A program made the translations under genes and the position numbers. Below the pieces are notes generated by a model that searched no databases, was not told where the DNA came from, and saw only the letters and a program-made list of their open reading frames with translations. Of a stretch of 64,000 bases of DNA, positions 22,919-35,201 are shown piece by piece. Every line of letters begins with the position of its first letter. Within the stretch, counting starts at the first letter, position 1. Source of the stretch: Scedosporium boydii (lineage: Eukaryota; Ascomycota; Sordariomycetes; Microascales; Microascaceae); contig NJFT01000156.1 in assembly GCA_002221725.1 (NCBI GenBank), forward strand, positions 35,216 through 99,215, in the 5' to 3' direction.

Positions 22919-24076
22919 CTATACGGTTCTTTCTGGAGGCTCTCCCTCGGCAATAATAGGCACCGGGAGTCCCCGGTCAGGACTCTGTAGGACAAGCTGC
23001 TCGTGCCGCCTCGCATTCAGGTAATCGCTAATCGCCCTAATGAGAATGAACCATCCCACCACCATCAGGATATAAGAAAGCCACTCGGATCCGGAAATGT
23101 CAAACGCGTCGTCGTCACTGTTCGTCACATCGCTCGGATCGAAGTCGTGGGAGTTCGGATCTGGGGGGCTCGCGTAACCGTCGGGTCCGGGCATCTGTCC
23201 AGAAGGCGGCGACGAGCCGACAGTCGCCTTGAGGCCGAATCCGAATTGGATTAGTGTGATACCTAGGCCTGCCCGGGAACCATTCTTTGCCGCATGTGAA
23301 GAGTGTAGGAGGTACGTGAGGAGGAATCCGACGATTTGGAATGACCACGAAATCAAGGCATTCCAGAGGAAACTGAAGAAAGAACCCACTGGTAGACCAT
23401 CGATAAACACATCGTCTGGTCCACCGAGGCCAGGTGCTAGGATTGTCGTCTCCCAGTACGGTGGCGCCTGGTCCGCCGCAGCTTGTTCGTATGACTGCGA
23501 AAATATGTTAGTACCACCCATTTTGCACCTGGATACTCATTCCCCTCAACTTACTGGTGGCTGTTCCTCCTTCTCGCCGTCACTCCTCTCGGGCTTCGCA
23601 GACATGTTGGAAAATACTCCGTCCGCTTGCGAGCCACCGCCATAAACTCTCCCTCCTAGGCTTGCACCCCCTACTTGTGGTACTGATTGATACCCATTCC
23701 TCCCGGTTCTGGCTGGCGTCTCCTCGTTACTCTGTGATGGTGTGGTGGGTTCGGCCGGTAAACTGTTGTTTCGCACTAGCCTCTGTCGATCGTCGGACTC
23801 GTCCTCGCTATCGTCTCCGTCGGCATCGAAAGCATCTGCAAGGTCCTGGTTCACGCGCTGTCGGCGCCGCTCGAAGGAAGAGGCTCTGGAGTGGAAGGAA
23901 GGAGGCGGTGAATTGGGAATTGGGTTCATTTCTCGGGGGCCGGTTGCCCCTGTCCTGCGATCTTCTTCATCGCGGGTATTTACCTGTATATCGACAAAAC
24001 GTTAGTTAATGAAAAACTCAGTGGTCGCGGACTCGATAGAAGGGGTTCCTACCCGTTCGTAGCCACCGCCTGACAT
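22919..24076 (-). CDS. BSD2: Metal homeostasis protein BSD2 (NDFIP family adaptor for Nedd4/Rsp5 ubiquitin ligases)
   Basis: Three-helix membrane adaptor of the Golgi/endosome that brings Rsp5-type ligases to cargo such as metal transporters. Exons on the minus strand are 24076-24053 (24 nt), 23983-23555 and 23494-22919, giving 342 aa. Residues 1-150 are polar and disordered. The ligase-binding PPSY motif is made across the exon 2/3 junction (QPP|SYEQ). QAPPYWETTILAPGLGG follows, the hallmark segment of the family. Helices lie in FFSFLWNALISWSFQIVGFLLTYLL, AGLGITLIQFGFGL and WLSYILMVVGWFILIRAI. An acidic Asp/Ser loop separates the last two. Introns are 69 and 60 nt. It diverges from the CBP6-like gene across 588 bp. 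Confidence 0.92.
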
Positions 24077-24664
24077 GTCGAGTAGGTTCGTCGAGTGGAA
24101 TGGTAGAGTGTAGTAAAGTTGGACCGGAAAAGGTGACGTCGGATGGAAGAAATCGTCGTGAATCGAAGGCAAAAAAAATCAAATGCTAAGAATAAGAGTG
24201 AAAGAAGTAAACTAATTAAGAGAACAAACGAAAAAATGTCGCCATGTGTTCGGGCCTGCTGGGGAAGTTGACAGGCACCAAAGGTGACAAATGGAAGCGA
24301 ATCGATCAACGGAACTGGGTGCGAAAGGAGGCTGAGCTGAGGGGATAGGGACACCAGACTCCAGGTGCACGAGACAAAGCGCCCTGCAATCGGCTTTGTA
24401 ACTCTTGCGTGTCAGAGAGGCGAGCGGGGACTTCAATTGTTGGTTCCGAAGTGCGGGAAGAGTTGGGTGAAGGTACGAAGTATCTTTAGTACTCACCATG
24501 CCTGAGGCAAATTAGATCAGATGACGAAACACCGTCGAAACGGAGGTATGGCACTGTGTTCCGCACGGCCTTTACTTTAATTTTTCTTGAACGCGAGAAA
24601 GACGCATCACAAGCCTCAGGAGCATGACTAGTTTTGGGGCCAGGATAGATCCTAACTCTGAATC
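24077..24664. promoter_or_regulatory. Divergent promoter between BSD2 and the CBP6/UQCC2 gene
   Basis: This 588-bp gap separates two start codons. It contains one TACGAAGTA copy at 24474-24482. No gene and no clear TATA box. Confidence 0.4.
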
Positions 24665-25145
24665 ATGTCACGACCCGCGAGTGTAAGTTCCAAACAGGTT
24701 TCTCTGTGACCTCTGAATCGCTTCTAACATCGTGTACGAACAGCTCGCTTTTCAGCGGTACCAAAAGGCCGTTTCGCTATGGCCCCGCGACAAGGTGCGA
24801 CCCGGCGTCCAGATGCAGGATGCTATTCAGAAGCGAGTAGATCGGACGTTTGATGCCAAAGCTGCGGTGCCGGACGAGGCTATTGAGTTGAAGCAGGCCG
24901 GCGCCCTTCTCACATTACTAAACGACGGGTACCAGAAGAAGGTAGAACTTCCTTGGGCGGATTCAACATTCCAGAGTGCGCAATAACTGACGCATTTTCG
25001 GTAGTATCCCTTGAGGGCAACACTCAAGCCTAAATCTAACCCGGCGTACTTCGAAAATCTACTCGCGGAGCTCGACAGGATGCCAGACAAGACATACGCG
25101 GCGAAGTTGTGGGAGAGGATATCGGGTTTCATTCGGTTGAGGTAA
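24665..25145 (+). CDS. Complex III assembly factor CBP6/UQCC2 family
   Basis: Mitochondrial matrix factor that, with a CBP3/UQCC1 partner, guides translation and assembly of cytochrome b of the bc1 complex. Exons are 24665-24682 (18 nt), 24744-24941 and 25005-25145, giving 118 aa. The core YQKAVSLWPRDKVRPGVQMQ followed by AIQKRVDRTF matches the Y-x(6)-WP-x-D...R-G motif of UQCC2. Later come LLNDGYQKKYPL and NPAYFENLLAELD. The product ends WERISGFIRLR. It lacks a long presequence, which is usual for this family. The tiny first exon (MSRPAS) is supported by the GTAAGT donor and a frame that runs unbroken into LAFQRY. It converges on CTP1 with 177 bp between stops. Confidence 0.85.
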
Positions 25146-25322
25146 AAGAAAAAAAAAAAAGCGATAACGACGAAGAAGAAAGATTTGCACATGGGGCACG
25201 AAATCTTATTTTAGATCTGTACAATAGCTGTAACAAGTACTGGGGTATATATGCAAGGGCTACGCGCCGCTCATGATCTTCCCGCCTCTAGCTTTGTTTC
25301 CCAAAGTCCTCTACACTGCGCT

Positions 25323-26599
25323 TTATATGTACTTCTGGTCAGGATCGACCTTGTTCATGAAATCTATCGCCTTCTCGTAAATCGTGAAGACGATACCGCC
25401 GCTGAGAACTAATCGAGCCAACCGCGGAAGAGCACCGCTCCAGAAAGTCAAGACACCCTCCTGCTTGAAGATGATGGCGGCGCACCTAAACGAGTTTCCG
25501 TATTGCGACCTCGCCTCGATACTCTGCATACGAGTCTTGATGGTGTCGAGCGGTTGGGTAACGTACACAGTGACGAGACCGGCAAGACCGCCCATGGCGA
25601 ACGTTCCAGCAGCACCAAGCTTTTCGCCGGGAGCGATGTAAGACTCGGCGATCTGCTTGAAGAAGTTGTAAGAGCCGAATCTCGTGGCGCTGTTGGCGGC
25701 CTGTCGCGCCGTGGTGGGGACGAAGCCCTGGAAGAAACCGCGGAGGCCTCGCTCGCGGGCAATAATGGGGACCGCGTCTAGGAAACCGCGCATTCGGGGC
25801 TTGGCACTCTTTCGGTCGTCGATTCTACGTTCGTTTAAGATGATATAGTTAGAAAGTTGTGCTCTCAGGAATAAAGGGCAAACGCCGGGGGATCTTGCTT
25901 ACAGCGTCGTCTTGATACTCTCGGTGGGGGTGACGGCGAGGAGGGACTCTGTCACACCGGCGCCGAAACCGGCGATAACCGTTCTCGGCCCGGATAGCTT
26001 GCCTTCGGAGTCGACAAGGAGTCTCTTGAACTGGTCAAAGGCAACGAAGCCTAGATCCGTTGTTAGATCGGGGTGTGAGACGGGAAGCGACGTGGGCCTT
26101 GGCCCCTTGCGGGGTGTTTGGTCGGGGGACGAAACGTACGGATTCCGGCCTTTAGAGAGTTTCCTATTATGAGGGTGGTACAGCCTGCGTACCACTGGGC
26201 ACCAAATGGAGGCCACGGGAGCTTCTTGCCATCGGCGAGGCGACGATTAAGCTGTGTTCTTGTCTTGGCAACTTTGGAGGAGTTTTCATGTCAGCGAATC
26301 CCCCTTAATACAGATATAGTCGGTCTCTCGATCGAGTTTGCGGGGGGACGTACATTCGGCAGGGTAAGTGATAGCTACAAAACGAACAAGGGTTAGCATA
26401 TATCCTCGACGTCCAGACTTCGTCCGGCGTTAAGCATCCTCGGCTCCTTGCTCTCGATAGATGTTGATCGCAGGCAGCTCGGTTCGCGACGGGTCTCACC
26501 AATTTCGATCGCACCGGCCGTAGACCCGGCGATGATAGACCGTAGGGCGCTGGGGCCCTTTAGCACAACGGGCTGTTGCTTTTCCTCCTGCTGGGCCAT
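25323..26599 (-). CDS. CTP1: Mitochondrial tricarboxylate (citrate) carrier CTP1
   Basis: Inner-membrane carrier of the SLC25 family that exchanges citrate for other tri- or dicarboxylates, feeding cytosolic acetyl-CoA. Five exons on the minus strand: 26599-26500, 26374-26354 (21 nt), 26271-26140, 26050-25903 and 25824-25323, giving 300 aa. Three carrier repeats are visible with signatures YPAEFAKTR (near 37-45), TPTESIKTT (near 130) and QPLDTIKTRM (near 230). The first signature is split over exons 2 and 3. The product starts MAQQEEKQQPVVLKG and ends VDPDQKYI. The 21-nt exon carries AITYPAE and is required for the first signature. Its flanking introns are 125 and 82 nt. Length and residues match fungal CTP1. 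Confidence 0.95.
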
Positions 26600-28732
26600 C
26601 GCGGCGTCCGTCGAGTGTGGAGGGTTTGAGAGGTGGAATGTGGGGGGAGGAGAGGTTTTCCTTCTGGTGCAGCTTTGCTGTACGTGCTGTGGGCGTTGTT
26701 ATCGCAGCCTTGGTTGATAGCTAGTGCTACGCTGGGAACCAAGCAAAATTTCGATTGGTGGTTGATTGCGAAACCGGCATGCGCTGGGCTGGATACTGTT
26801 ACTGCAGCATGTGGATGTCGTTTTGGGTGTGCCTTGATGACGAAAGTTAGTTGGAGCCCACTGTCACTGTCCACTGCCAGCCCAGTTCTAGTCTGCAGGG
26901 CACTTCGTCCGTTTGAGCATCTTCAATGTTGCTTTGTGCGGTTTGTGTCGGAGGGATTGACACTGTGCATCCCACCGAATGAGCAGGCCAAGGTACATTC
27001 ATACAAGTACCGAGACCGAGGATCTGTCCCATCTTGCGCCTCGGAGTACAGGAATCTGCGCTACCTTCCGCCCTCGCAGGCCCTGACCTGGATTTCGGAT
27101 GTCTTCAACTACTAGTAAACTCTCATTTTACTCTCCACTAGCATTTGCGCACCAGTACTTCGTACATGCGAAGTTATAAGTACGGAAACACCAGGTTTTC
27201 TATTACCCTTTGCCGTGAGCGGGGTTTTGGCGTTGGATCAATCTTTGGCCGTCAATACTCAATCCCACTATTTATTATTTGCTGGTTGTGTCAGTGTGTA
27301 CAACAGGTATTGCAGCCCTTGTAAATCTTGGACTGACTTCACTGAAAAACTGGGCGATCCGCTCCTTAAAAGCTGATCCTTTGGAATAGCCTCGCAAAGG
27401 ATACGAAGCCAATTCGGTACGATGTCATCCGTCTCGTCTGCTCACTCACTCGTTTATCGTTGATCGTTGTGTCTGGGTCTGATGGCAGCTGTTGTGCATT
27501 GTTCCGTGTACTCATGGGTAGCGCGATATGCGCTGAAACCCGCCGCGCGGCAGCCTGCAGCATGGTCGCTTCGGTTGGGACAGACCAGACCCCAGCGCCC
27601 GACCTCTGCCCTTATTTCTTGAAGTATTATTGGCGGCCTCTTTCATCTGAAGCTCGCAGCAGGGATCCCAGCACCTAACAGGGATTGATATCAACGAGAA
27701 CGGCGTTGAGAAAGCGGTCAAAATTGAGAGCTTGTAAATCTTCCATTATCAAGGAAAAGAGAAGAACAAAGACAAGAGTCGACGGAATAGATATCGTATC
27801 CTCCAGTCTCATCGCCTCTCTTCGTCAGTCCAGTCACGCGCACCCGCGGCCAGAAATAGAACAAGCTGTGGACTACGAACTCGCTTCTCGACAAACCAAC
27901 ACAGTCAGGTCATCGAACACAGCCGCGACAACTCCCAGCGGACTTCCACGATTTCGTATTAGCTTCTAAGGTTGGGAAAGGCCGACCCTGACCAAAACTG
28001 GGTGCTGACGTTGCAGGTTTCCCACCCACATAATTCCTGCATTCTTGCACCTTAGTCCCAGACTCCCAAGGAGCTCCTAGCCACCAACAAGCAAGGTTTC
28101 TGTCCTCTCGCTCGCACAGGCAGCTCCAATCATCATTAGTGTCAGCATCCCTGGAGCTGAATGGTCAGCTCATCCGCCTCACCCCCCTGGTGTTGGTTTG
28201 ATGTTGCTGTGTGCATCAAATCTCTGTGTCACTCCGTAGCTAGCGATGCCTAATGCGAAACGATCTGGTGCTAGCAGAATTGCACCGAATCGTCGACGTC
28301 TTCACTGTTTCTGGGTACATCCAGATCCACTGGACTTAGGTCCCCTTTCAAATTTGAATCGCTGCCGGGAGGGAAAGACGGGCTTGGCACCACGACAGCA
28401 TCCGGCGTGGCTGGATTTTGTCGTTTGACTTCCAGCGTCTCGCCGCACCACAGAAGGCAATATTTGATACCTGGAGTTACCAGGTTCACTTTCATCACTT
28501 CACACACACCTGCAGTCTGTATAAGATCAACATTGAACCCAGTCGAGATCTCTTTTCTCACCCTCATCCTCACACCCCCAAACTTTTCACCTCCCATTAT
28601 TTCTTTCGGGCATTTCATTCATCAATTTCCCCCGTCTCTTTAAAACTCCCATATTTCCTCCCACGTATCGATCGGTCTCCACTACCCCTCATTGTTTTGA
28701 ACCCAGCGCTCTCGGAGCTTGCTGTCTTAGAG
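26600..28732. other. Divergent intergenic region between CTP1 and a proline-rich unknown
   Basis: About 2.1 kb with no accepted gene. A 160-codon frame at 26633-27115 is Cys/Leu-rich but overlaps the CTP1 leader and has no domain. TACTTCGTA occurs at 27156-27164. The last 200 bp are C/T-rich, typical of a fungal transcription start. Confidence 0.45.
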
Positions 28733-30748
28733 ATGGCGGGGTCTCATAGCAAAGACACAAACGCGATGGAAACCGTCGAGGCCCGATCCCTCACTACGCT
28801 TAACCACCTCGCCGCCAATCCACCTCAATACCCAAATAAACCTACCGACGAAAAGCAGGAGCCTCTAGTGCTTTACATTTCCCGAGTTCCCGGCACAAGA
28901 GGTAAAGCTCAATCGTTTTAACAAGACAGATTACCTGTCTCGATGGGAGACCGGCTGACCATGACATGTATTTTAGACGTAATTCTTTCCACAGCTAAGC
29001 CACAACTCAAGAACGTAACGGGCGAGGACGTACTCAACGCCCTATACTACGTTCACCTCGACTTGCCCAATGAAACATTTAAGCCACCGGCCCCCATCGC
29101 GGATCCCGCTGCGCCTAGGAGAAGTCAAGAAAGCTCTAGAAGCGCTACTAGCCAGAATCAGATCCGCAGAAAGCCATTGCCCGCTGACTCTAGAGCCGCC
29201 GCCCTTGTCTCATCACCGACGGGATCTGTTGGAGCTACCTCACCGACGCGAGCACCAGCGCCAGCGCCAGCGCCAGCATTTGCGCCAGCGCCGGCACCCA
29301 TATTGGCACCTGCGCCGGCACCAGCATCTGCACCAGCGGCCGTCCTAGCCCTCGCTGCCACGGCTCCGAAGAGGCTGTCGCCTGCCGATGACCCTCCTCC
29401 ACCGTATACTCCGTCACCCCTTGACCGACCCACTCGTAGCGCCGAGAACAGCGACGATGAGCGCCTGCGACCAGTTTTACCTCCCCGCCCAGCATCGAGT
29501 CTAGAGAATCATGGCTACGAGTTCCCCCCGGATCTGCCTCCTCGTCCGGGATCGCAAGGCCACCTCCATGCGGATGGCCCTAGGTTGCTCGGCCCGCGAC
29601 CGCTACCGGGAGCCCTGTCCGCCGGCGGAGCCACCTTAACGGACGGCTCGGCAATAACCTCGCAGCCCCGGAACGCACCTCGCGTCAGCAACACCCCTCC
29701 CGGCGTTAGTACCATTCGAAGTCCTTCGCCTGTACGACCGATGGACAATTTCACACCTTACGTCCCCTTTTCCTTGACGATTATTCGCCGAGACCCAAGT
29801 ACAGGCCACCAGTGGAACGTAGGCAAAGTCAGCTCGTGCCAGATTGAAACGGAAGAGGAATCCGGCTACATCCACCAACGCCCGGCATACGAGGATGGCC
29901 CGGAGCCCCCTCCGATCAATATCCTAATCGAAACGTCCGGCTACTGCAAGTTCCGCGGAATGCCCAGCATGCCCAACCGCCAGAGTCTCGACGGACGACA
30001 ACGTGATTCAGTTGCCTCCTTCCCATCGTCTTTGGTGGATCTGAGCACCTCGGCGGCAGACGCAAACTCGGGTTTCTCAAGACAGGCTTTGATGACCTAT
30101 TCGAAGGGTTGGAGGTCTGGTATTCGTGAGAAGTTCCGTCGCGGTGATTCCGAGAGCTCGGGTCACGCACGGTCCCACTCGAGGCAGCGAAGCTCAGACT
30201 CGATCGACTTTGAGCATGAGGGACCCATCACGAAGCCAGGCCCGGGACTAAGACCGCAGGGGTACATGTTTACGAGCCCATGGGATGGTCGCTGCGTCTT
30301 CCGCACCGGAAACGCAGGTCGAAGCGTTATCTGCCGTCACATCACGGCCGAATCGGGGCAGAGCAATTCGAACCCCTTGGTGCACACGTCGAGCGAGCGC
30401 CGCAAGGCAAAGCTTGGTGTGTACCCTCCCGTTAGCGAGCTGAGATTCAACCTACCTGTCGCCGATCTTCTCAAATCACGTGAGGAAGCCGCCCAGCAGC
30501 TGCACGATCATTTTAATAAGCTGTTAAAGCCCCAGAATTCCGCGGGGTACAGCAGCGACGAGGAGTATTCCGTTCTCCCATTTGACCTCAGCCTCGGCAA
30601 AGAGAAGGCGGGCGGAGGTACACGTGGCAGGCGAGCTAAGCTTGGAAAGCTTATAATCTTTGACGAGGGTATGAAGATGCTTGATTTAGTGATAGCTGCG
30701 AATATGGGTATCTGGTGGGGAGCTTGGGAGAAGAGTTTTTGGCAGTAA
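28733..30748 (+). CDS. Uncharacterised proline-rich protein with PPxY and SH3-ligand motifs
   Basis: Conserved-looking fungal protein of unknown role, 646 aa. Exons are 28733-28901 and 28977-30748. The N-terminal folded part contains EPLVLYISRVPGTRDVILSTAKPQ and NVTGEDVLNALYYVHL. It is followed by an Ala-Pro run (about residues 155-190). A ligand region has DDPPPPYTP (a PPxY-type WW ligand) and two LPPRP boxes of the SH3-ligand type. The middle has YVPFSLTIIRRDPSTGHQWNVG. The C-terminal half contains GYMFTSPWDGRCVFRTGNAGRSVICRH and FNLPVADLLKSREEAAQQLHDHF, and ends GIWWGAWEKSFWQ. No enzyme signature or membrane helix is seen. The domain layout suggests a scaffold or regulator; that is inference. 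An upstream in-frame ATG at 28418 lies in pyrimidine-rich leader sequence and is not favoured. Confidence 0.85.
29250..29352. repeat. GCGCCAGC-type Ala-Pro coding repeat
   Basis: Irregular tandem repeat of GCNCCA/GCGCCG hexamers inside the proline-rich gene. It encodes alternating Ala and Pro with Ile, Leu or Ser breaks. The triplet-in-frame structure suggests replication slippage kept in frame by selection. Confidence 0.75.
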
Positions 30749-31440
30749 TGAATGGGATGTAATTGAAGGTAGTGAGAGATGAGATTAAATAGTATGAAAA
30801 GACAAGAGCGACGTAATGAGCTTATTATGAGTTTATGATAACATCGCGAATGGAAGCAATTGGATGTTCAGGAGCAGAGTGCTGAGAGTAAGTGACTGAT
30901 ATGAGTTGGGTGGTCTTGAGTCCTATAATAGAGCCGATCGAGGCTTGGGGAAATCCATAGATCAAAGGTGCTGTTATATCAATTGTCTTTCCGACAACGG
31001 CATACTGGCCCCAGAACGTGAGAAAGATCATGAGCAATTACTGAGTGTGGGCGGCGGCGCCCAGGCTGCAAAGATGAGTTCACAGAAGGCTGAAGTGGAA
31101 GGTCAAGCCTCGACCAGTTTGTACCTGGAGACCACAGTTAAATCACGTGATACATACGACACCAGCCAATCAGCAGCGCTCCTATTCCTTTCAGTAATCC
31201 CTCATTCGCTTTGCAATTGCTCAATGAACCTCGTGGAAAAGAGAACATTTTCGATCTCCAGACAATCCCAGGCGTCTGCCAACCGCTTCCCGCAACCACC
31301 ACCTAGGCGATCAATTGGCGCTGCCGTCAATTGATCTTGATAGGGGCCGAGAGACCGATTTCGTTGAGCCGAACGACAACGCTCCCGACCGAACCTCCGC
31401 CAATCTCCACTCCGGACCCCCCTCCCATTCGAAAGTCGTC
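30749..31440. promoter_or_regulatory. Intergenic region and NDUFS8 promoter with an ATCACGTGAT palindrome
   Basis: No supported gene. The perfect 10-bp palindrome ATCACGTGAT lies at 31142-31151, 290 bp upstream of the NDUFS8 start. The same palindrome recurs at 32621-32630 upstream of the neighbouring complex I gene. Confidence 0.5.
31142..31151. promoter_or_regulatory. Palindromic E-box ATCACGTGAT upstream of NDUFS8
   Basis: Exact palindrome with a CACGTG core. In fungi TCACGTGA is bound by Cbf1-type bHLH proteins. The role here is inferred from position. Confidence 0.5.
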
Positions 31441-32378
<938 letters not shown>

Positions 32379-32930
32379 ACAATTGACTATGGTGGAGTGG
32401 ATGATCGTGTAAATATAGAAGTTTTCTAGAGTTCCAAAAACATAAACTGCCCGCTATTCTATTCCATGAATTATTTTGCATCTTCGGAGCTTGTTATCAA
32501 AATGCATCGTCCGCGCGGTGAGACAAGAGTTCGACCCATCATGTTATTGAGCGCATTCCAATGCCGACAATGTCCCTTCAACCGGACCGAGTCAACTGCA
32601 GCCAGCTGTTAACACTAGCCATCACGTGATGTCCCCGTCAACCATCCAACCGGGAAAGCTCCAATCCCAATCCCCCTAGCTATTCCGAGAAATTTATCAT
32701 CACCACCTCTAACGTCAACTTCCTTCGTTCTCCCGTTCCAGGCCGAAGCAGAAAAAACCCACCTCCCCTTCCATCCAAAAACCAGGTCAATCCAACCCAT
32801 CAAGTCCGTACCCCTCATCTCCAGGACCTGTTCTTTCTCCTTTTCCTCAACAAAGGTCTCGTCTAGCCCCCAATCGTTGCGAGACAATTTCCAAATCATC
32901 CGAGAGAAAATTCCATCGCCGAGGATAAAA
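32379..32930. promoter_or_regulatory. Intergenic region and ACP promoter with an ATCACGTGAT palindrome
   Basis: No gene seen. ATCACGTGAT lies at 32621-32630, 301 bp before the ACP start. The flanking C and G extend it to the 12-bp palindrome CATCACGTGATG. The leader 32700-32930 is C/T- and A-rich. Confidence 0.5.
32621..32630. promoter_or_regulatory. Palindromic E-box ATCACGTGAT upstream of mitochondrial ACP
   Basis: Second exact copy of the palindrome found upstream of NDUFS8, at nearly the same distance from its start codon (301 versus 290 bp). Confidence 0.5.
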
Positions 32931-33669
32931 ATGTTCCGCACCGCCCTTCTCAGGACCGCTCCGGCTCTCCGAACCGTCGCCGCGAGGCCCGCCGTCTCGT
33001 CGACTAGGTTCCTTAGCGGCGTCGCGCGCAGGCCCGTCGTGGTTGCGCCAACGCGCACTGCTGCTTTCGCGGTTAGGTATTACTCTGCGGGGGGATCGCT
33101 TAACAAGGAGGAGGTTGAGGGAAGGATCATCTCTTTGCTCCAGGGCTTCGACAAGGTGAGATTTAGGCCTTTCAGCTATTTTTATTTTTCCGGATACTTG
33201 TTGGCAGGAACTCTTGGAGAGAAGTTGTAGTTTGCTAACAGCTCTTTTGAACAGGTCAACGACCCCAACAACGTATGTGTCATTCACCCAGCAATTGGAG
33301 GGAGGGTGGATATATGAAGGTGGCGCGGCTTTTCTAACCCTGGTATTCGTATAGATCAAGCCCAATGCCCACTTCTCCAACGATCTCGGCTTGGACAGCC
33401 TTGATACCGTCGAGGTCGTTATGGCCATCGAGGAGGTTCGCATTCCCGATCCCCACCCCGACTCATGATGCTTGAGCCAAAAGCAGAACCAACCGTCTAA
33501 CAACCGAACAGGAGTTCAGCATTGAGATCCCCGACAAGGAGGCCGATGCCATCCACTCCAGTAAGACTTTTTCAACCCGGACGCGCTCCGCCACGACCTT
33601 GTGCTAACCCAAATGACTGCAGTCGACCAAGCGGTGGAGTACATCCTCAAACAGCCCGACGCCAACTAA
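32931..33669 (+). CDS. Mitochondrial acyl carrier protein (NDUFAB1, complex I associated)
   Basis: Carries acyl chains on phosphopantetheine for mitochondrial fatty acid and lipoate synthesis. It also sits in complex I bound to LYR proteins. Exons are 32931-33155, 33255-33272 (18 nt), 33355-33435, 33512-33560 and 33623-33669, giving 139 aa. A long basic presequence ([19 protein letters not shown]...) runs to about residue 50. The ACP domain starts near [19 protein letters not shown]. The attachment serine is in [19 protein letters not shown]. The domain ends [15 protein letters not shown]. The 18-nt exon encodes VNDPNN in the loop before helix II. The intron after exon 3 starts with the weak donor GTTCGC. 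It follows NDUFS8 in tandem. Confidence 0.95.
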
Positions 33670-35201
33670 ATCATAGTCGTGCCCCCACCGCCGCCGTTTC
33701 CACCGAACTTAATCTCTCTCCCTTTAACCATCTAGACGGGTCGAGATAGAAAGAGGAGGGAAAACAGAAACGATTCAAAACATTCCTGTACAATACGATA
33801 TAGTTCGCCTCTTTTGCTACAAAAACAAAACAAATACCTCTTTTCTGGAAGACTCCCTTTCTTCCCTCCCGAAACAAACCATCTCCATCTCAGCTGGCTT
33901 TTTTTTTCCGAGTCCTCGTTGTTTCCTTGTTCGGCAAACCCCCCTTCTCACTTCTGCCGCCCTATGTCGGGCCGAGACTTTTTGGGCGGGGTGAGTTAGG
34001 CATATGGATCTGGATCATCCTTAAATGGCAAATGGAACGACTACTGCTCCTTTTGTAACTGTATACCATCATGTCTCCGTACCTTGCTGCCCTGCCATGT
34101 TAAATCTGCCTCCTTGGCGTTTCCTCGTGACAAGGCAAAGTCACGTCCGCCGTAGTTCCCATCCGGGCCCGTCCTCTGACTCCATCTCAAAACGGTGGAA
34201 GTCCCTGAATAAAACCATTCACCTGACGTGGAGAGTCCAGGACATATAGAAGTGGGCAGTTGATCAGGATGGTTTGTACGTGAGTAGTTTGCTCTTAATC
34301 TGAACCGCTGATATCGATGCGCATCGCCTCGTACTCGCGAAGCAGCCGGCATCTATCACCACCTCGCCCATTCGTGGCCCCTTCATCTAGGCCTCCCATT
34401 AGAGAGAACCTACTGATTGATACATTATTTGCTCAAGTCGAATAACGCTCGAGGATCTTCCCACCCATCCATACCCAACCAAACAAACACGACTCATCAA
34501 ACAGACCCAAAACTGCAGAATAACTGGAAAGATTGACATCCATGTTGAAAAGAAAAAGAGAAATTCCTCAAATGATCCTGTCCTAACTTGTCCTTCCGAA
34601 TGTGCGACTTGCTGCGATGGGGATATCTCTTTCATATTCCACATTTTGTTTTTAAAGAAACCGACCCGAATGGTGTATCACTGTTTTCAAGGGTAGACAA
34701 AACAAAAATCCCCTCTCTAACCGGGCGTAAATGAGAGACAGCAGGGGAGCATAACTTGAGAAAATAGCAAACCGAAAAACCAGTACCAGAACCAAGAGAA
34801 GAAACCGAGCCATCGATGATTTTGCTAATGCCACGCGTGTTCCACTTCCACCTTTCTACCACCTGGGTCGCGTTCCATCCCCTAGGCGAAGAAGTACCCG
34901 TCACTATCCTGTCGAGCCCAAAACGAGAATGAGCTCAAAAAGAAAAGAGAAACAAACGCCGTGCCTTAGTTGCCAATACTCCCAGACACCCTCGTTGCCA
35001 ATTGAATAGAATGCTCCTAGCTAATATGCAGTGGAATGCGGGTTACCTCGGCATCCCTCTAATCGCTACCTCTCAATCTAATCCCCCGTGTTTTTTCGTG
35101 TGTCGTCGCTGTCTGGAAAAAGCATTAAACACAACATACCGATTATCTCTTTGCCAGACTTTTATTCGACCGTAACAAGTTCGTGGTTATGCCATTACTC
35201 G
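33670..35201. other. Convergent intergenic region between ACP and the CCCH zinc-finger gene
   Basis: About 1.5 kb with no supported gene on either strand. The longest frames are about 100 codons and have no domain. The 3' untranslated regions of both genes probably occupy parts of it. Confidence 0.45.

Noticed and set aside
26633..27115. 160-codon frame with a hydrophobic start, considered as a secreted protein
   Set aside because: It overlaps the CTP1 leader on the other strand and has no Kozak or splice support. The hydrophobic stretch alone is not enough.
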